Below, one piece after another: positions 1 through 8,787 of a DNA stretch of 64,000 nt (position 1 is the stretch's first letter; each line of letters opens with the position of its first letter). Under the pieces are notes generated by a model. The model did not search any database and had not been told where the DNA came from. It saw only the letters and a program-made list of their open reading frames with translations. Location of the stretch: NCBI GenBank assembly GCA_900469475.1, contig UBXG01000009.1, forward strand, positions 124,001-188,000, given 5' to 3'. The stretch is from Hyphomicrobiales bacterium. Its GTDB lineage: Bacteria > Pseudomonadota > Alphaproteobacteria > Rhizobiales > Rhizobiaceae. Both the position numbers and the translations under genes were made by a program.

Positions 1-57
1 CTGGTCGGCGTTACTCCCAGCGAGTTCAGGCGGCAGGGCCGGAGCTCGAGGCCATAG
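1..57 (+). CDS. C-terminal end of an AraC-family regulator (partial)
   Basis: Frame 1 is open from the first base and reads LVGVTPSEFRRQ before a TAG at 55-57. The GVTPSEFRR pattern is the typical end of the second helix-turn-helix of AraC/XylS-type regulators. Only 18 codons are in the window, so the regulated process cannot be told. It could also be the end of a GlxA-type (DJ-1 plus AraC) regulator. Confidence 0.55.
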   Translation: MVGVTPSEFRRQGRSSRP

Positions 58-213
58 AGACATGAGACATCAAATACCTCTCGGTTTCTGAGCCAAGGGC
101 TCCTCGACATAGCTAACCCGATTGGCGCGGCGCATATGACGGGCTAAGAGTTGCGACAGCTCACACCCGCGTCTTTCCGAAACGAACGCCGCGCCCTAAC
201 CAGGGATTGAAAA

Positions 214-1140
214 ATGACGACCGAACAAAGCGTTCTGCGCATTTCCATTATCGTGACGTTCGTTCTCGCCGTCGCCGGTATTGTCTTCGGCCTTCTCTCC
301 GGCTCCTACGCAATCGTCTTCGATGGCATCTACGCACTGACGGATGCGAGCATGACGATCGTTGCGCTGGTCGTTTCCAATCTGATCGTATCTTCGGCGA
401 CAAACACAACCGCCGCCGGCAAATTCGCCAAGCATTTCACCATGGGTTTCTGGCATCTCGAGCCCATGGTGCTCGGCCTCAATGGTGTGCTGCTGACGGG
501 AGCAGCAGTCTATGCCTTGATCAACGCCGTCGGCAGCATCATGAGCGGCGGACGGCATCTTTCTTTCGATCAGGCCATCATCTATGCCGTCCTGACCATG
601 ATCATCGCCTTCCTGATGGCCGCCTATGCCACGCGAGCGAACAGGACCATCGGATCCAACTTCATTGCACTGGATGCCAAGGCCTGGGTGATGACCGGCA
701 GCCTCAGCGCCGCATTGCTCCTCGCCTTCATCTTCGGCTTCTTCATCCAAGGAACGAAGCTGCAGTGGATGTCGCCCTATGTCGATCCGGTCGCCCTAGC
801 TCTCGTCTGCCTCATCGTCATTCCCATGCCGGTCGGAACGATCAAGCAGGCATTTGCCGATATCCTGCTCGTGACGCCCGCGGATCTGCGGGACCATGTC
901 GACCGCGTAGCGGCTGAAATCGTTCAACGCTACAATTTCCTGTCCTACCGCTCCTATGTCGCGCGCGTCGGCCGCGGCAGGCAGATCGAGCTTTACTTCA
1001 TCGTGCCGCCGGATGGACCTGCGAAGAAGCTGGAGGAATGGGACCATATCCGTGACGAGATCGGCGAAGCGATCGGTGGCGAAGGCCCGGACCGCTGGCT
1101 GACGATTGCATTTACGACCGATCCGGAATGGGCCGATTAA
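214..1140 (+). CDS. Cation diffusion facilitator family transporter
   Basis: A 308-residue integral membrane protein, the usual CDF length. It has about six hydrophobic segments in the first 210 residues (including 8-30, 40-60, 85-110, 120-145, 155-180 and 190-210). A soluble C-terminal domain follows (about 220-308), as in metal/H+ antiporters that export Zn, Co, Fe or Mn. The first conserved acidic region reads FDGIYALTDASM, where an Asp replaces the first His of the canonical HxxxD pattern, so metal specificity cannot be assigned. It is transcribed alone and converges on the acyltransferase gene. The family call is firm; the substrate is unknown. Confidence 0.85.
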   Translation: MTTEQSVLRISIIVTFVLAVAGIVFGLLSGSYAIVFDGIYALTDASMTIVALVVSNLIVSSATNTTAAGKFAKHFTMGFWHLEPMVLGLNGVLLTGAAVYALINAVGSIMSGGRHLSFDQAIIYAVLTMIIAFLMAAYATRANRTIGSNFIALDAKAWVMTGSLSAALLLAFIFGFFIQGTKLQWMSPYVDPVALALVCLIVIPMPVGTIKQAFADILLVTPADLRDHVDRVAAEIVQRYNFLSYRSYVARVGRGRQIELYFIVPPDGPAKKLEEWDHIRDEIGEAIGGEGPDRWLTIAFTTDPEWAD

Positions 1141-1244
1141 GCGCCGCCGCACCCGCCAGTCTACCGATACTACAGAGCGAAGATCGACCAAGCCGCGATG
1201 CACAAAATGCCGAGGCAATTTGGCAAGAGCACCCGCTAAAAAGA

Positions 1245-2447
1245 TCAGGCGCTCTCAGTATCACCTCGCGAAAGAGGAGCGGCCGCTGTCTGCTTGCTCC
1301 GTGGAGAGCGAAGCGCGAGGCCCTGAACGCGGCTCGTAAGCGGCCTCTCGACATATCTGAAAAGCGCCTTGGCAAACATGGCGGCGACAAGCGTCGCAAA
1401 AACGACGAACAGTCCGAGAGGAAGCCCTGCCCCGATCACTTTCTCCCATATCGCGCGCAGCGGCCGCAGGATGAAGGGATGGACAAGATAGAGGCTATAG
1501 GAGGCGTCCCCGAGCGCGACACCCCAAAGGACGGGCCGCCTTTGAGGCAGCATGGGGCCGATCGCGGCCGCGAGGACGAACAGAGCCGCCGGCACACCGC
1601 TTCGCAGAAATTGCGGCAGGGCCGCATCGTTCCAAAGAGTCGAGACATTCACGAAGCCAAGGAGCCCGATGGCCACCAACCCGAGTGCCCAGCCGCCGCC
1701 GATCCTTGCTCCACTGCAGAAAATCAGCGCGACATAGACTCCGAAGAGGAACTCCAGAATGATCGGGTTCGTCCAGAACGCTATCTGCACATGCTGGGGA
1801 TCGATGAGCCTTCCGACGAGCGCCATTCCGACCATGAGAACCGACAGCCATAAGATGCCCAATCGTATCGGCAGCAGAAGTGCCGCGGCGAAAAAGACGT
1901 AAAACAGCATCTCGTAGTTCAGCGTCCAGCCGAGGGCGAGCACCGGCCTAATCTCATCGACGCCGCGCCCGGATGGAATGAAGAAATAGGATGCCAGGAC
2001 ATGGGATAGGGAACCGATAGGAACGGCAAGAAGCGAGGGAGCTGCAAGCGCGCCAAGCAACATGACGCTCGTCAGCAGCCAATAAAGCGGGATCACACGT
2101 GCGCAGCGCCGCAGGAAGAAGCGGAGCGAAGCGCCGCTCTTGCCGAATTCCGACGCGGTCGTATGGGTCATGATGAAGCCGGAGAGGACGAAGAATATAT
2201 CGACGCCGAAACCGAGATTCCATGCGGAGCCATCGACCACTGCACGTCCTGTTGCTGCCGCCAGCGTGCCCGTCTCGTGCAAGGCATGGGCAACAACCAC
2301 GGAAGAGGCGGCGAGCGCACGCAATACCTGGAGATTCACGAGCGTGTGGGTGGATTTGCTGGCAGCTCGGCCCGCATCCTCACTCTCAAGTATTTTTCTA
2401 TAAAACCTCACCGGAAATCTCGGCAAATATCGTCTTGGATCCCGCAT
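1245..2447 (-). CDS. Acyltransferase 3 family membrane protein
   Basis: A 400-residue multi-pass protein of the acyltransferase-3 (OafA/NodX/ExoZ-like) family, which transfers acetyl or other acyl groups to surface sugars, lipopolysaccharide or exopolysaccharide. After a short basic N-terminus, residues 36-60 read VNLQVLRALAASSVVVAHAL, the characteristic first transmembrane helix with Arg and the catalytic-type His. Around ten further hydrophobic helices follow, including a DIFFVLSGFIM segment near residue 85 typical of the family. The polysaccharide genes begin 3 kb away, so decoration of that polymer is possible but unproven. Confidence 0.85.
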   Translation of the reverse strand: MRDPRRYLPRFPVRFYRKILESEDAGRAASKSTHTLVNLQVLRALAASSVVVAHALHETGTLAAATGRAVVDGSAWNLGFGVDIFFVLSGFIMTHTTASEFGKSGASLRFFLRRCARVIPLYWLLTSVMLLGALAAPSLLAVPIGSLSHVLASYFFIPSGRGVDEIRPVLALGWTLNYEMLFYVFFAAALLLPIRLGILWLSVLMVGMALVGRLIDPQHVQIAFWTNPIILEFLFGVYVALIFCSGARIGGGWALGLVAIGLLGFVNVSTLWNDAALPQFLRSGVPAALFVLAAAIGPMLPQRRPVLWGVALGDASYSLYLVHPFILRPLRAIWEKVIGAGLPLGLFVVFATLVAAMFAKALFRYVERPLTSRVQGLALRSPRSKQTAAAPLSRGDTESA

Positions 2448-2527
2448 TTTCTATCCAAAACGATATAACAACTCGTCGCTGCCTGCATAATTGCGCAGCG
2501 CTGCTTTAAATTATAGTTATTCTTCAG

Positions 2528-3358
2528 TTAAGCTTCACCCGCGGTCGCCAATATGACATGCGCCTGAATTTTGGCCGCAACTTCGCCACTGCCATGTCTT
2601 GCTTCGATCGCGGCGGCTGCATAGTCGGTCGCGGCCTGCAGCTTCCCCGCTTCCCTGGCCTCGATTTCGTTGCGAAGCAGGGTTCCCTGACAATAGGCGA
2701 TGGCCGGAGTGCGCGGTGAGGACGCGCGGCTCTGCTCTGCCCTCGTTTCGATCACGATTTCAGAGAAACCGGCATCCTCGAGATCGCTGCGGATCCGGTC
2801 CACATCGTGATAGCCATGCGGCGTGCGCGCCAGAAAACGTGGCGGATCGTTCGGGAAAATCTGTGCCAGCGCCTTCGTCACGTCGTCGGCGAAAACATTG
2901 TCCTCGATGCGATCCCATACGTTGAACAGGAAATGTCCGCCTGATTTCAGAACGCGCTTTGCCTCGCGATACGCCGAGATGCGATCGGGGAAGAACATAG
3001 CGCCGAACTGGCAGACGACGAGATCGAAGGACGCATTTTCGAACGGCAGCGCCATGGCATCCGCTTGCCGCCAAGTGATGCGCCCGTCCGGCTGATGTCG
3101 CGAAGCGGCATAATCTAGCATCGGCTGGTTGAGGTCGGTGACGACGTAGCTTGCATCGGAGGATAGTTTCGGCGCCAAGGCGCGGGTGACAACTCCGGTG
3201 CCTGCGGCAATTTCCAACACTGTGCGCGGCTTGAGAGATCCGGCGCGTTGTGCAATGTCTGCCGCATAAGGCTCGAAAATCAACGGCACCATATAGCGGT
3301 CGTAATTTTCCGGAATCGAGCCGGCGAATATCTTGTCTGCCTCCAACATCGCCATCAC
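2528..3358 (-). CDS. Class I SAM-dependent methyltransferase
   Basis: A 276-residue cytoplasmic protein with a Rossmann-type methyltransferase core. Motif I is VLEIAAGTGVVTRAL (about residues 46-60), the acidic strand-2 end is VVTDLN (about 73-78), and motif IV is FDLVVCQFGAMFF (about 111-123). The pattern resembles UbiE/phospholipid N-methyltransferase relatives, but the substrate cannot be read from sequence. The annotated start is GTG; ATG codons lie 3 and 9 bases further in. It shares strand with the downstream acyltransferase, 80 bases away. Confidence 0.8.
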   Translation of the reverse strand: MMAMLEADKIFAGSIPENYDRYMVPLIFEPYAADIAQRAGSLKPRTVLEIAAGTGVVTRALAPKLSSDASYVVTDLNQPMLDYAASRHQPDGRITWRQADAMALPFENASFDLVVCQFGAMFFPDRISAYREAKRVLKSGGHFLFNVWDRIEDNVFADDVTKALAQIFPNDPPRFLARTPHGYHDVDRIRSDLEDAGFSEIVIETRAEQSRASSPRTPAIAYCQGTLLRNEIEAREAGKLQAATDYAAAAIEARHGSGEVAAKIQAHVILATAGEA

Positions 3359-3445
3359 CCGCTGTGCACCTGATAGACCGCAATATTAGCACATCGCGAC
3401 AGACGCGTCATTCAGGCTCTGAAGAGCCCCCAAATACCGGAGAGG

Positions 3446-3934
3446 CTATTCGATCGCGGTGATTTCCAGCTCGTTATTGCCAAGGCTCATGACGTCTCCC
3501 ACCCTCTTTCCCATCAACAACCGTGCAACGGGCGACACATAGGAAATCGATCCTGCCTTAGGATCGGCTTCATCTTCGCCGACGATGCGGTACGTCTGCA
3601 CGCGGCCATCTTCACGGCTGAAGGTTACCTTGCTTCCAAAGGCAACGATCTCGGTTGAGGTGGGCGTCGCAATGACTTCAGCGGTTCGCAGTCTTTCCGC
3701 GAAATAACGGGCATCGCGCAAGGGAATGGCCGTCTGCCGGCGGCGCTCGTTGATATCCTCGATGGCGCTTGCCGTTTCATAGGCTTTGCGTGCCTCCTGA
3801 AGCTGAAATTCCAGAGCCTTCAACCCCGCTTCCGTGACGAGGTTCGGATGTGGAGAAATGGGCCGGTCGGGCAGCACGGTTTCCGCCGCCGTCTCAGCGC
3901 TTTCTTCCTTCATGAACGCAGTGCTCAACTTCAA
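3446..3934 (-). CDS. GreA/GreB-family transcription elongation factor, divergent tip
   Basis: A 162-residue protein. Its C-terminal half has the FKBP-like Gre domain: FGSKVTFSREDG, then TYRIVGEDEADPKAG and SPVARLLMGKRVGD. The N-terminal half is predicted helical and would form the coiled coil that enters the RNA polymerase secondary channel. In GreA that coil tip carries a D..EN acidic motif needed for transcript cleavage. Here the corresponding stretch is shorter and reads IEDINERRRQ, so cleavage activity is doubtful. It is a monocistronic gene. It may act as an accessory Gre paralogue, common in rhizobia, rather than the housekeeping GreA. Confidence 0.8.
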   Translation of the reverse strand: MKLSTAFMKEESAETAAETVLPDRPISPHPNLVTEAGLKALEFQLQEARKAYETASAIEDINERRRQTAIPLRDARYFAERLRTAEVIATPTSTEIVAFGSKVTFSREDGRVQTYRIVGEDEADPKAGSISYVSPVARLLMGKRVGDVMSLGNNELEITAIE

Positions 3935-4163
3935 ACTCCATTGCGAGCTACAACCAAATCAGCCTCGTACTATAGACCAGATGGCTATGCCGGAGGAATA
4001 GAACGACCGCTGGAAAGCCAGCGCGCCGAAAGAGGCCCGAACCCGACATGGCTGTTGCAAGGATCTCCAGATCGATTAATCTTCAAGCCAGCTAAGAATG
4101 GCGGATGCCAAGTTTCTATGTTGCCTAAGGGATTTGCCGCGGCACGCAATTTCAGAGAGATCG

Positions 4164-4790
4164 ATGGTCAGCCTCGGTGTTTTGACGACTTATATGGTGG
4201 TGGTGCTGGGCCTGATGGTCATTCCCGGGCCTGCTACATTGCTCACGCTCGCCAGAGCGGTCAGCGGCGGCAAGCGCGTGGGATTGGCAACCGGCATCGG
4301 CATCGCTGCCGGCGATCTTTTCCATACGATGATGGCGACCTTCGGGTTGTCGGCCTTGCTCGCCACGTCCGCACTGGCCTTCGAGATCGTCAAATATGCC
4401 GGCGTCATCTATCTGATCTATCTGGGGTTCAAGGCTTTTGTCGAGAAAAGCGGCAGCATAGATCTACCGACTGCGCAGGCCATTACCCCTATGCGTGCGT
4501 TTCGCCAGGGTTTCTTCACCGAGATCCTCAACCCGAAAACAGCGCTTTTCTTCCTGGCCTTCCTGCCGCAGTTCATTCATCCGGAAAGTGGGTCTGTCAT
4601 CGGGCAATTCGCGCTGCTGGGAGCAATTTTCGTCATCCTCAGTATCGGCGTCACCTCGCTTCTGGCGGTCGGCGCCGGCTCGATCGGTGGCTGGCTGCGC
4701 CGCAACCGCACGATCGGTCGATGGCAGGGAAAGGTCATCGGCACGATCTATGTGGCTTTGGGTCTGAGGCTCGCGCTGCAGCAGCAGTAA
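4164..4790 (+). CDS. LysE/RhtB-family amino acid exporter
   Basis: A 208-residue inner-membrane protein of the LysE/RhtB family, which exports amino acids or their derivatives. The family hallmark is present near the N-terminus (GLMVIPGPATLLTLARAVSGGKRVG), as is the conserved FFTEILNPKTALFFLAFLPQF region in the middle. Six hydrophobic segments are visible. The ATG at 4164 is chosen because an AGAGAGA stretch sits just upstream and the reading frame before it is not family-like. Substrate unknown. Confidence 0.88.
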   Translation: MVSLGVLTTYMVVVLGLMVIPGPATLLTLARAVSGGKRVGLATGIGIAAGDLFHTMMATFGLSALLATSALAFEIVKYAGVIYLIYLGFKAFVEKSGSIDLPTAQAITPMRAFRQGFFTEILNPKTALFFLAFLPQFIHPESGSVIGQFALLGAIFVILSIGVTSLLAVGAGSIGGWLRRNRTIGRWQGKVIGTIYVALGLRLALQQQ

Positions 4791-4817
4791 CCCGCCTTTG
4801 CGGCGACTACCGGAAAA

Positions 4818-5290
4818 TCAAACCGGCTGCCGCTTGACGACTGACAAGTTCATCTCCGAGCGGATGCGAAAATCCATCGCCTCATAGAGAGATGGCCGGT
4901 ACATTCATAGTATAAGCATGCAGATAGGCGGTCTCGCCGCAGGCCGCGATCTCACCAGCTGCGAAATGGAAGAGCAAGGCGCCGAGGCCGCGCCCCTTAA
5001 AATTGGGGTGGCTGCAGAGTCCACTAAGCTCGGCAAATCCCGTCTGCCGCATGTTGGAGGATGCGCCCTGCAATCTCAATGATTGCACTCACCGGACAGC
5101 TCCAGCATCTGCGTCGTATCGCTGTCCAAAAATGCGCTAACGCCAAGGTCGTATTCCGTTTGGATCCGGCACGCGGTGACAGCGTCACTTCGACAGGAAG
5201 CTCTGCCGACCCGCTCCTTCGCAGCCGCGAAACGCTATCATCACTCCTATTACCCCGTGCGAACGGAATTACTTGCGAGCGATCAAGCCT
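4818..5290 (-). pseudogene. Broken GNAT acetyltransferase
   Basis: The minus strand at 4882-5088 encodes the core of a GNAT (FR47-like) acetyltransferase, with FAELSGLCSHPNFKGRGLG as the acetyl-CoA loop and AYLHAYTMNVPAISL. A one-base shift at about 4880 moves the frame: the next frame continues SLYEAMDFRIRSEMNLSVV, the expected family C-terminus, and stops at 4818. Upstream (5089-5290) only disconnected pieces such as RFAAAKERVG and FARGNRSDD remain, in different frames and broken by stops. The gene is therefore decayed by at least two frameshifts. The upstream limit is approximate. Confidence 0.65.
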
Positions 5291-5456
5291 CTGAAATTAT
5301 TTCAGAAATATCCGGGTCTTCCTAGGCAATCCGGCCTGGAAAAGAAGTTCAGTTTATACGAATATTATTTATTTAGAAATTTACATATTAACTGAATACT
5401 AATAAACGCCTTAACTTTCCAACCAATATTAGCTAACCATTACGCAATCGGAGGTA

Positions 5457-6416
5457 ATGGATGTGCAAGATATTGGTACAGACTCTCAAAATTATTCAGA
5501 AAGAGCTTACTCAATCAACAATAGCGCCGAGAAATCAGACCTCAGCGAGGCAGAGGCCACCCGTGCACATCTTGTTTCCGAAAAGCAGATTTCAAATCAG
5601 GAGAGCCAAATGCAGCCGGCCGACGCGCCCGAACACGCAGCCGCCATTCCCGCTCAAGATTATCCGTTTGTGCTTCCAAGCGTGCTGATCGGCGGATTGC
5701 CCATCACCGTCGTCAATCGGCGCAATGCCGCCTCCTTCATGATCGATGTGGCGCGCCGCCGCCGCAACAGCCGGCCCTATTACTTTACATCGGCCAATGG
5801 CGAGGTCGTCGCGCGCGTTCATGCCGATGCCAATATCGCCAAACTCTTCAAGGAAGCCGATCAGATCCTGGCTGACGGCCAACCCCTCGTCATGGCCTCT
5901 CGCCTGCTCTGCCGAGTACAGCTCCCCGAGCGCGTGGCTACGACCGACCTGTTCCATGATGTTGCCGAACTGGCCGAAAAGAAGGGCGTGAGCTTCTATC
6001 TCCTGGGAGCGAGCGAGACCGCAAACCATCAGGCCGTTGCCGCCGTGCAAACCCGTTATCCCGGCCTGCGCATCGTGGGTCATTGCCACGGCTATCTTGC
6101 GGGGGAAGCTCTGGAGCAGAAACTTGATGAAATCAACGCACTTGCTCCCGACATATTATGGATCGGTCTTGGTGTTCCGCGCGAGCAGATATTCGTGCAC
6201 GATTTTGCCGCACAGCTTGCCAATGTCGGCGTCATCAAGACCTCGGGCGGGCTCTTCGATCATCTGGCGGAGAAAACGAAGAGAGCGCCCATGTGGATCC
6301 AACGGGCCGGCTTCGAGTGGTGCTGGCGCATGCTGATGGAGCCCCGCCGCCTGTTCTGGCGCTACCTGACGACCAATCCTTACGCCATCTACGCGATCCT
6401 GAGGTATTCGAAATGA
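5457..6416 (+). CDS. WecG/TagA/CpsF-family glycosyltransferase
   Basis: A 319-residue GT26-type enzyme, which adds a (often N-acetylmannosamine or mannosaminuronic acid) residue to a lipid-linked sugar during surface polysaccharide synthesis. About 75 N-terminal residues are Ser/Ala/Glu-rich and not conserved-looking. The catalytic domain follows, with TSANGEVVARVHADANI, the ILADGQPLV segment carrying the catalytic-type Asp, FYLLGASE, and the LWIGLGVPREQIFV motif. GGAGG at 5450-5454 is only 2 bases from the ATG but 8 from an in-frame GTG at 5463, so the true start may be GTG. It overlaps the next gene by ATGA. Confidence 0.85.
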   Translation: MDVQDIGTDSQNYSERAYSINNSAEKSDLSEAEATRAHLVSEKQISNQESQMQPADAPEHAAAIPAQDYPFVLPSVLIGGLPITVVNRRNAASFMIDVARRRRNSRPYYFTSANGEVVARVHADANIAKLFKEADQILADGQPLVMASRLLCRVQLPERVATTDLFHDVAELAEKKGVSFYLLGASETANHQAVAAVQTRYPGLRIVGHCHGYLAGEALEQKLDEINALAPDILWIGLGVPREQIFVHDFAAQLANVGVIKTSGGLFDHLAEKTKRAPMWIQRAGFEWCWRMLMEPRRLFWRYLTTNPYAIYAILRYSK

Positions 6417-7666
6417 TGAACAGGCGATATCCCGAACCGTCGGCCACCGAAACGGACACCGACATAGCCATCGTCGGTGGCGGGCTTTCCGGCACGCTTA
6501 CCGCCTGCCTGCTCGGCCGAGCGGGATATCGGGTGACGCTCATTGACCGTCATCGCGTCTTTCCGCAGGAGTTCCGCGTTGAGAAAATCGGTCGTGGAGA
6601 GATCGAAAAACTCGAGCAGCTTCAATTGCTCGCGCCCTTGTTCAAGGTTGCTGCGCCCTTCGACGACATCGTCAATCTGCATAGGGGGCGCATATTGGAT
6701 CGGACACACGGCCAGCATTATGGCTTTTTCTACAACAGGCTCGTTGGCGCGATGCGCGCGGCATTACCGGAGACGGTGAATTTCGTCGTCGGTCAAGTCA
6801 CCGGCTTGCGGACGAGCGCCAAGCAGCAGCGGATTTCAATTCTCGGCAAGGATGAACTGACTGCTCGCCTATTGGTGCTCGCAACCGGTATGGGGGATAT
6901 GCTCCACCGGGATCTTGGCATTTCGCACAAATCGATCGGCGAGAGGCGCCCTCTTGCATTCGGCTTCAACATTCGTCCGCTGCAATCCAATAGATTTCGC
7001 CATACAGCCCTGCGCTATCATGGAGACGGTGACGGCATCGATCGTCTCGATCTATTTCCGGTCGCCGATGCAACACGTGCCAATCTTTTCCTGTTTCGCG
7101 ATCCACGAGATTCCTGGGTCAGGTCACTGCATGACGATCCAAAGCAGGCGCTCATCGCCGCCTTCCCATCGCTCGTCGATCATTTTGGCGACTTCGAGAT
7201 TGCCAGCAGAATCGACAGCTGGCTCACCGAAATTACGCTGGCCGAGAATTGCCGACAGGACGGTGTCGTGCTCATCGGAGACGCCTATTTGACCTCCTGC
7301 CCGGCGACCGGCCTCGGCGTCAGCCGGCTTCTGACCGATGTTGAGCGCCTATGCCGCACATATGTCCCGCAATGGATGACAGAAACAGCTATCGATCATA
7401 CCAGGATCGCCGCCTATTACGACGACCCGGAAAAGGCTGATATGGATATCGGTTCGGTGCAAATGGCCGATCGCCACTTCAATCTGACCGCGAAAACCGA
7501 TGTCGGGTGGCGTCTGCGCCGCCAGTTCCATTTCACGCGGCGACGCATCCTATACGGCATCGAAAGCATAAGTCCTGCTCTCGCCGCAAAGCTTCATCAG
7601 CTCAAGACGATACGCACCAGATCTACGCTGCGATCCGCCGTGCTGGACTCTAAACCCGCGGCATAG
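6413..7666 (+). CDS. FAD-dependent monooxygenase/oxidoreductase of a polysaccharide locus
   Basis: A 417-residue flavoprotein of the PHBH-like or tryptophan-halogenase-like fold. The dinucleotide-binding GGGLSG is at residues 22-27, followed by a strand ending in LIDRH. The second FAD motif GDAYLTSCPATGLGVS begins at residue 289. No halogenase WxWxIP motif is evident. Its ATG overlaps the stop of the WecG-type glycosyltransferase gene (ATGA), implying translational coupling and a shared pathway. Oxidation of a lipid-linked sugar, a lipid or a small-molecule decoration is possible; the substrate is unknown. Reading frame upstream of 6413 belongs to a shadow of wecG. Confidence 0.8.
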   Translation: MMNRRYPEPSATETDTDIAIVGGGLSGTLTACLLGRAGYRVTLIDRHRVFPQEFRVEKIGRGEIEKLEQLQLLAPLFKVAAPFDDIVNLHRGRILDRTHGQHYGFFYNRLVGAMRAALPETVNFVVGQVTGLRTSAKQQRISILGKDELTARLLVLATGMGDMLHRDLGISHKSIGERRPLAFGFNIRPLQSNRFRHTALRYHGDGDGIDRLDLFPVADATRANLFLFRDPRDSWVRSLHDDPKQALIAAFPSLVDHFGDFEIASRIDSWLTEITLAENCRQDGVVLIGDAYLTSCPATGLGVSRLLTDVERLCRTYVPQWMTETAIDHTRIAAYYDDPEKADMDIGSVQMADRHFNLTAKTDVGWRLRRQFHFTRRRILYGIESISPALAAKLHQLKTIRTRSTLRSAVLDSKPAA

Positions 7667-7701
7667 CTGGGGCGACAAGCAAGAAACACTGTTTCGAGAA
7701 A

Positions 7702-7713
7702 TATTCACTAATA
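7702..7713. promoter_or_regulatory. Repeated AT-rich element TATTCACTAATA
   Basis: The 12-mer TATTCACTAATA upstream of the GNAT-like gene recurs exactly, in inverted orientation, at 13741-13752 between the Wzc-like and Wzx genes. Here it lies inside a larger imperfect inverted repeat (CACTGTTTC ... GAAATAGTG). It is probably a regulator site shared by polysaccharide transcripts; the binding protein is not known. Confidence 0.4.
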
Positions 7714-7779
7714 GAAATAGTGTATGTCTCCAAAATGCGAAAAACGCGACGCTACATTGATAATATTACGGAGTTTATC

Positions 7780-8664
7780 ATGGCAGTTTTAGGCGCATTT
7801 CCTCCCGGACTTACTTGCCGACCAATCGAGGAGAGCGATTGGGATGGTATCATCGATTGTCTCCGCAGAAATTTTCCGACGCGCGATCGAAGCTATTGGG
7901 AGCGCGCCGTCACACGGATGGAAAAACGGCCTTTCGTGCCCGATCTGCCGAAATACGGCTTCGTTCTGGACATGTCCGGACGCATCGTCGGTGTCCTGTT
8001 GGCGCTTTATTTCCGGCATGAAGGATTGGAAGGAGAAGAGCTCCGCTGCAATCTATCAAGCTGGTCTGTCGATCCGGAATACCGCGCTTTCGCCGGCAAG
8101 ATGGTTATCGCAGCGCTCAGACGAAAGAATGTCACCTACATCAACGTTTCTCCGGCGCCGGGAACGATAAAGGTCAATGAAGCGCTCGGCTTTCGCCGCT
8201 ATGCGGACGGGCAACTGGCGTTTCTGCCGATGCTGAGTGCTGTGAGGCAGCCTTATCGGGTGCTCGAAGCAAGTCCCGACCTTACCGAAATGTCGATGCT
8301 CTCGGAGGGCGATAGGGAGATTCTTCTCCAGCATGCGGCGCTCGGATGCCTGTCGTTGATCTGTGTCGATGGCGACGAAGCCTTTCCCTTCGTTTTCAAG
8401 ACACGCCGCATCTTCCATGGCATTGTCCCGAGTGCCCAGGTGATTTACAGCCGCACGCCAGAGGAGCTCAGCCGGTGTGCCGGCGCACTTGGTCGCCATC
8501 TCCTGCGAAAAGGCATATTTCTCTGCGTCGTCGACGCGAACGGGCCGGTGTCCGGTCTCGTCGGACGTTACTTTGCCGGAAGCGGGACAAAATATTTCAA
8601 AGGTCCGAAACCGCCCTCGCTTGGAGACCTGACATTCACGGAGCTCGTCATCTTCGGCTCCTGA
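7780..8664 (+). CDS. GNAT-like acetyltransferase-fold protein
   Basis: About 294 residues. The N-terminal part resembles a GNAT N-acyltransferase: LTCRPIEESDWDGIIDCLRRNF, a strand FVLDMSGRIVGVLLALYF, then WSVDPEYRAFAGKM in the acetyl-CoA loop position and a NEALGFRRY segment typical of the end of the fold. The second half has no recognised motif. The ATG at 7780 is chosen because ACGGAG precedes it at good spacing; an earlier ATG at 7720 lacks one. Its position 113 bases after the flavoprotein suggests a role in modifying the polysaccharide or a precursor. Confidence 0.6.
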   Translation: MAVLGAFPPGLTCRPIEESDWDGIIDCLRRNFPTRDRSYWERAVTRMEKRPFVPDLPKYGFVLDMSGRIVGVLLALYFRHEGLEGEELRCNLSSWSVDPEYRAFAGKMVIAALRRKNVTYINVSPAPGTIKVNEALGFRRYADGQLAFLPMLSAVRQPYRVLEASPDLTEMSMLSEGDREILLQHAALGCLSLICVDGDEAFPFVFKTRRIFHGIVPSAQVIYSRTPEELSRCAGALGRHLLRKGIFLCVVDANGPVSGLVGRYFAGSGTKYFKGPKPPSLGDLTFTELVIFGS

Positions 8665-8787
8665 TTCTTGATAAAGAGCCGAGGTCGGTTTTTTGCAGCT
8701 TCCGCAAAGGACTGTGCACAGTCCAATCTGGCTATTCGTCCCACCGAATGAACGGCGCCATGCAAGCAAGACAGAAGATCAACAGGC

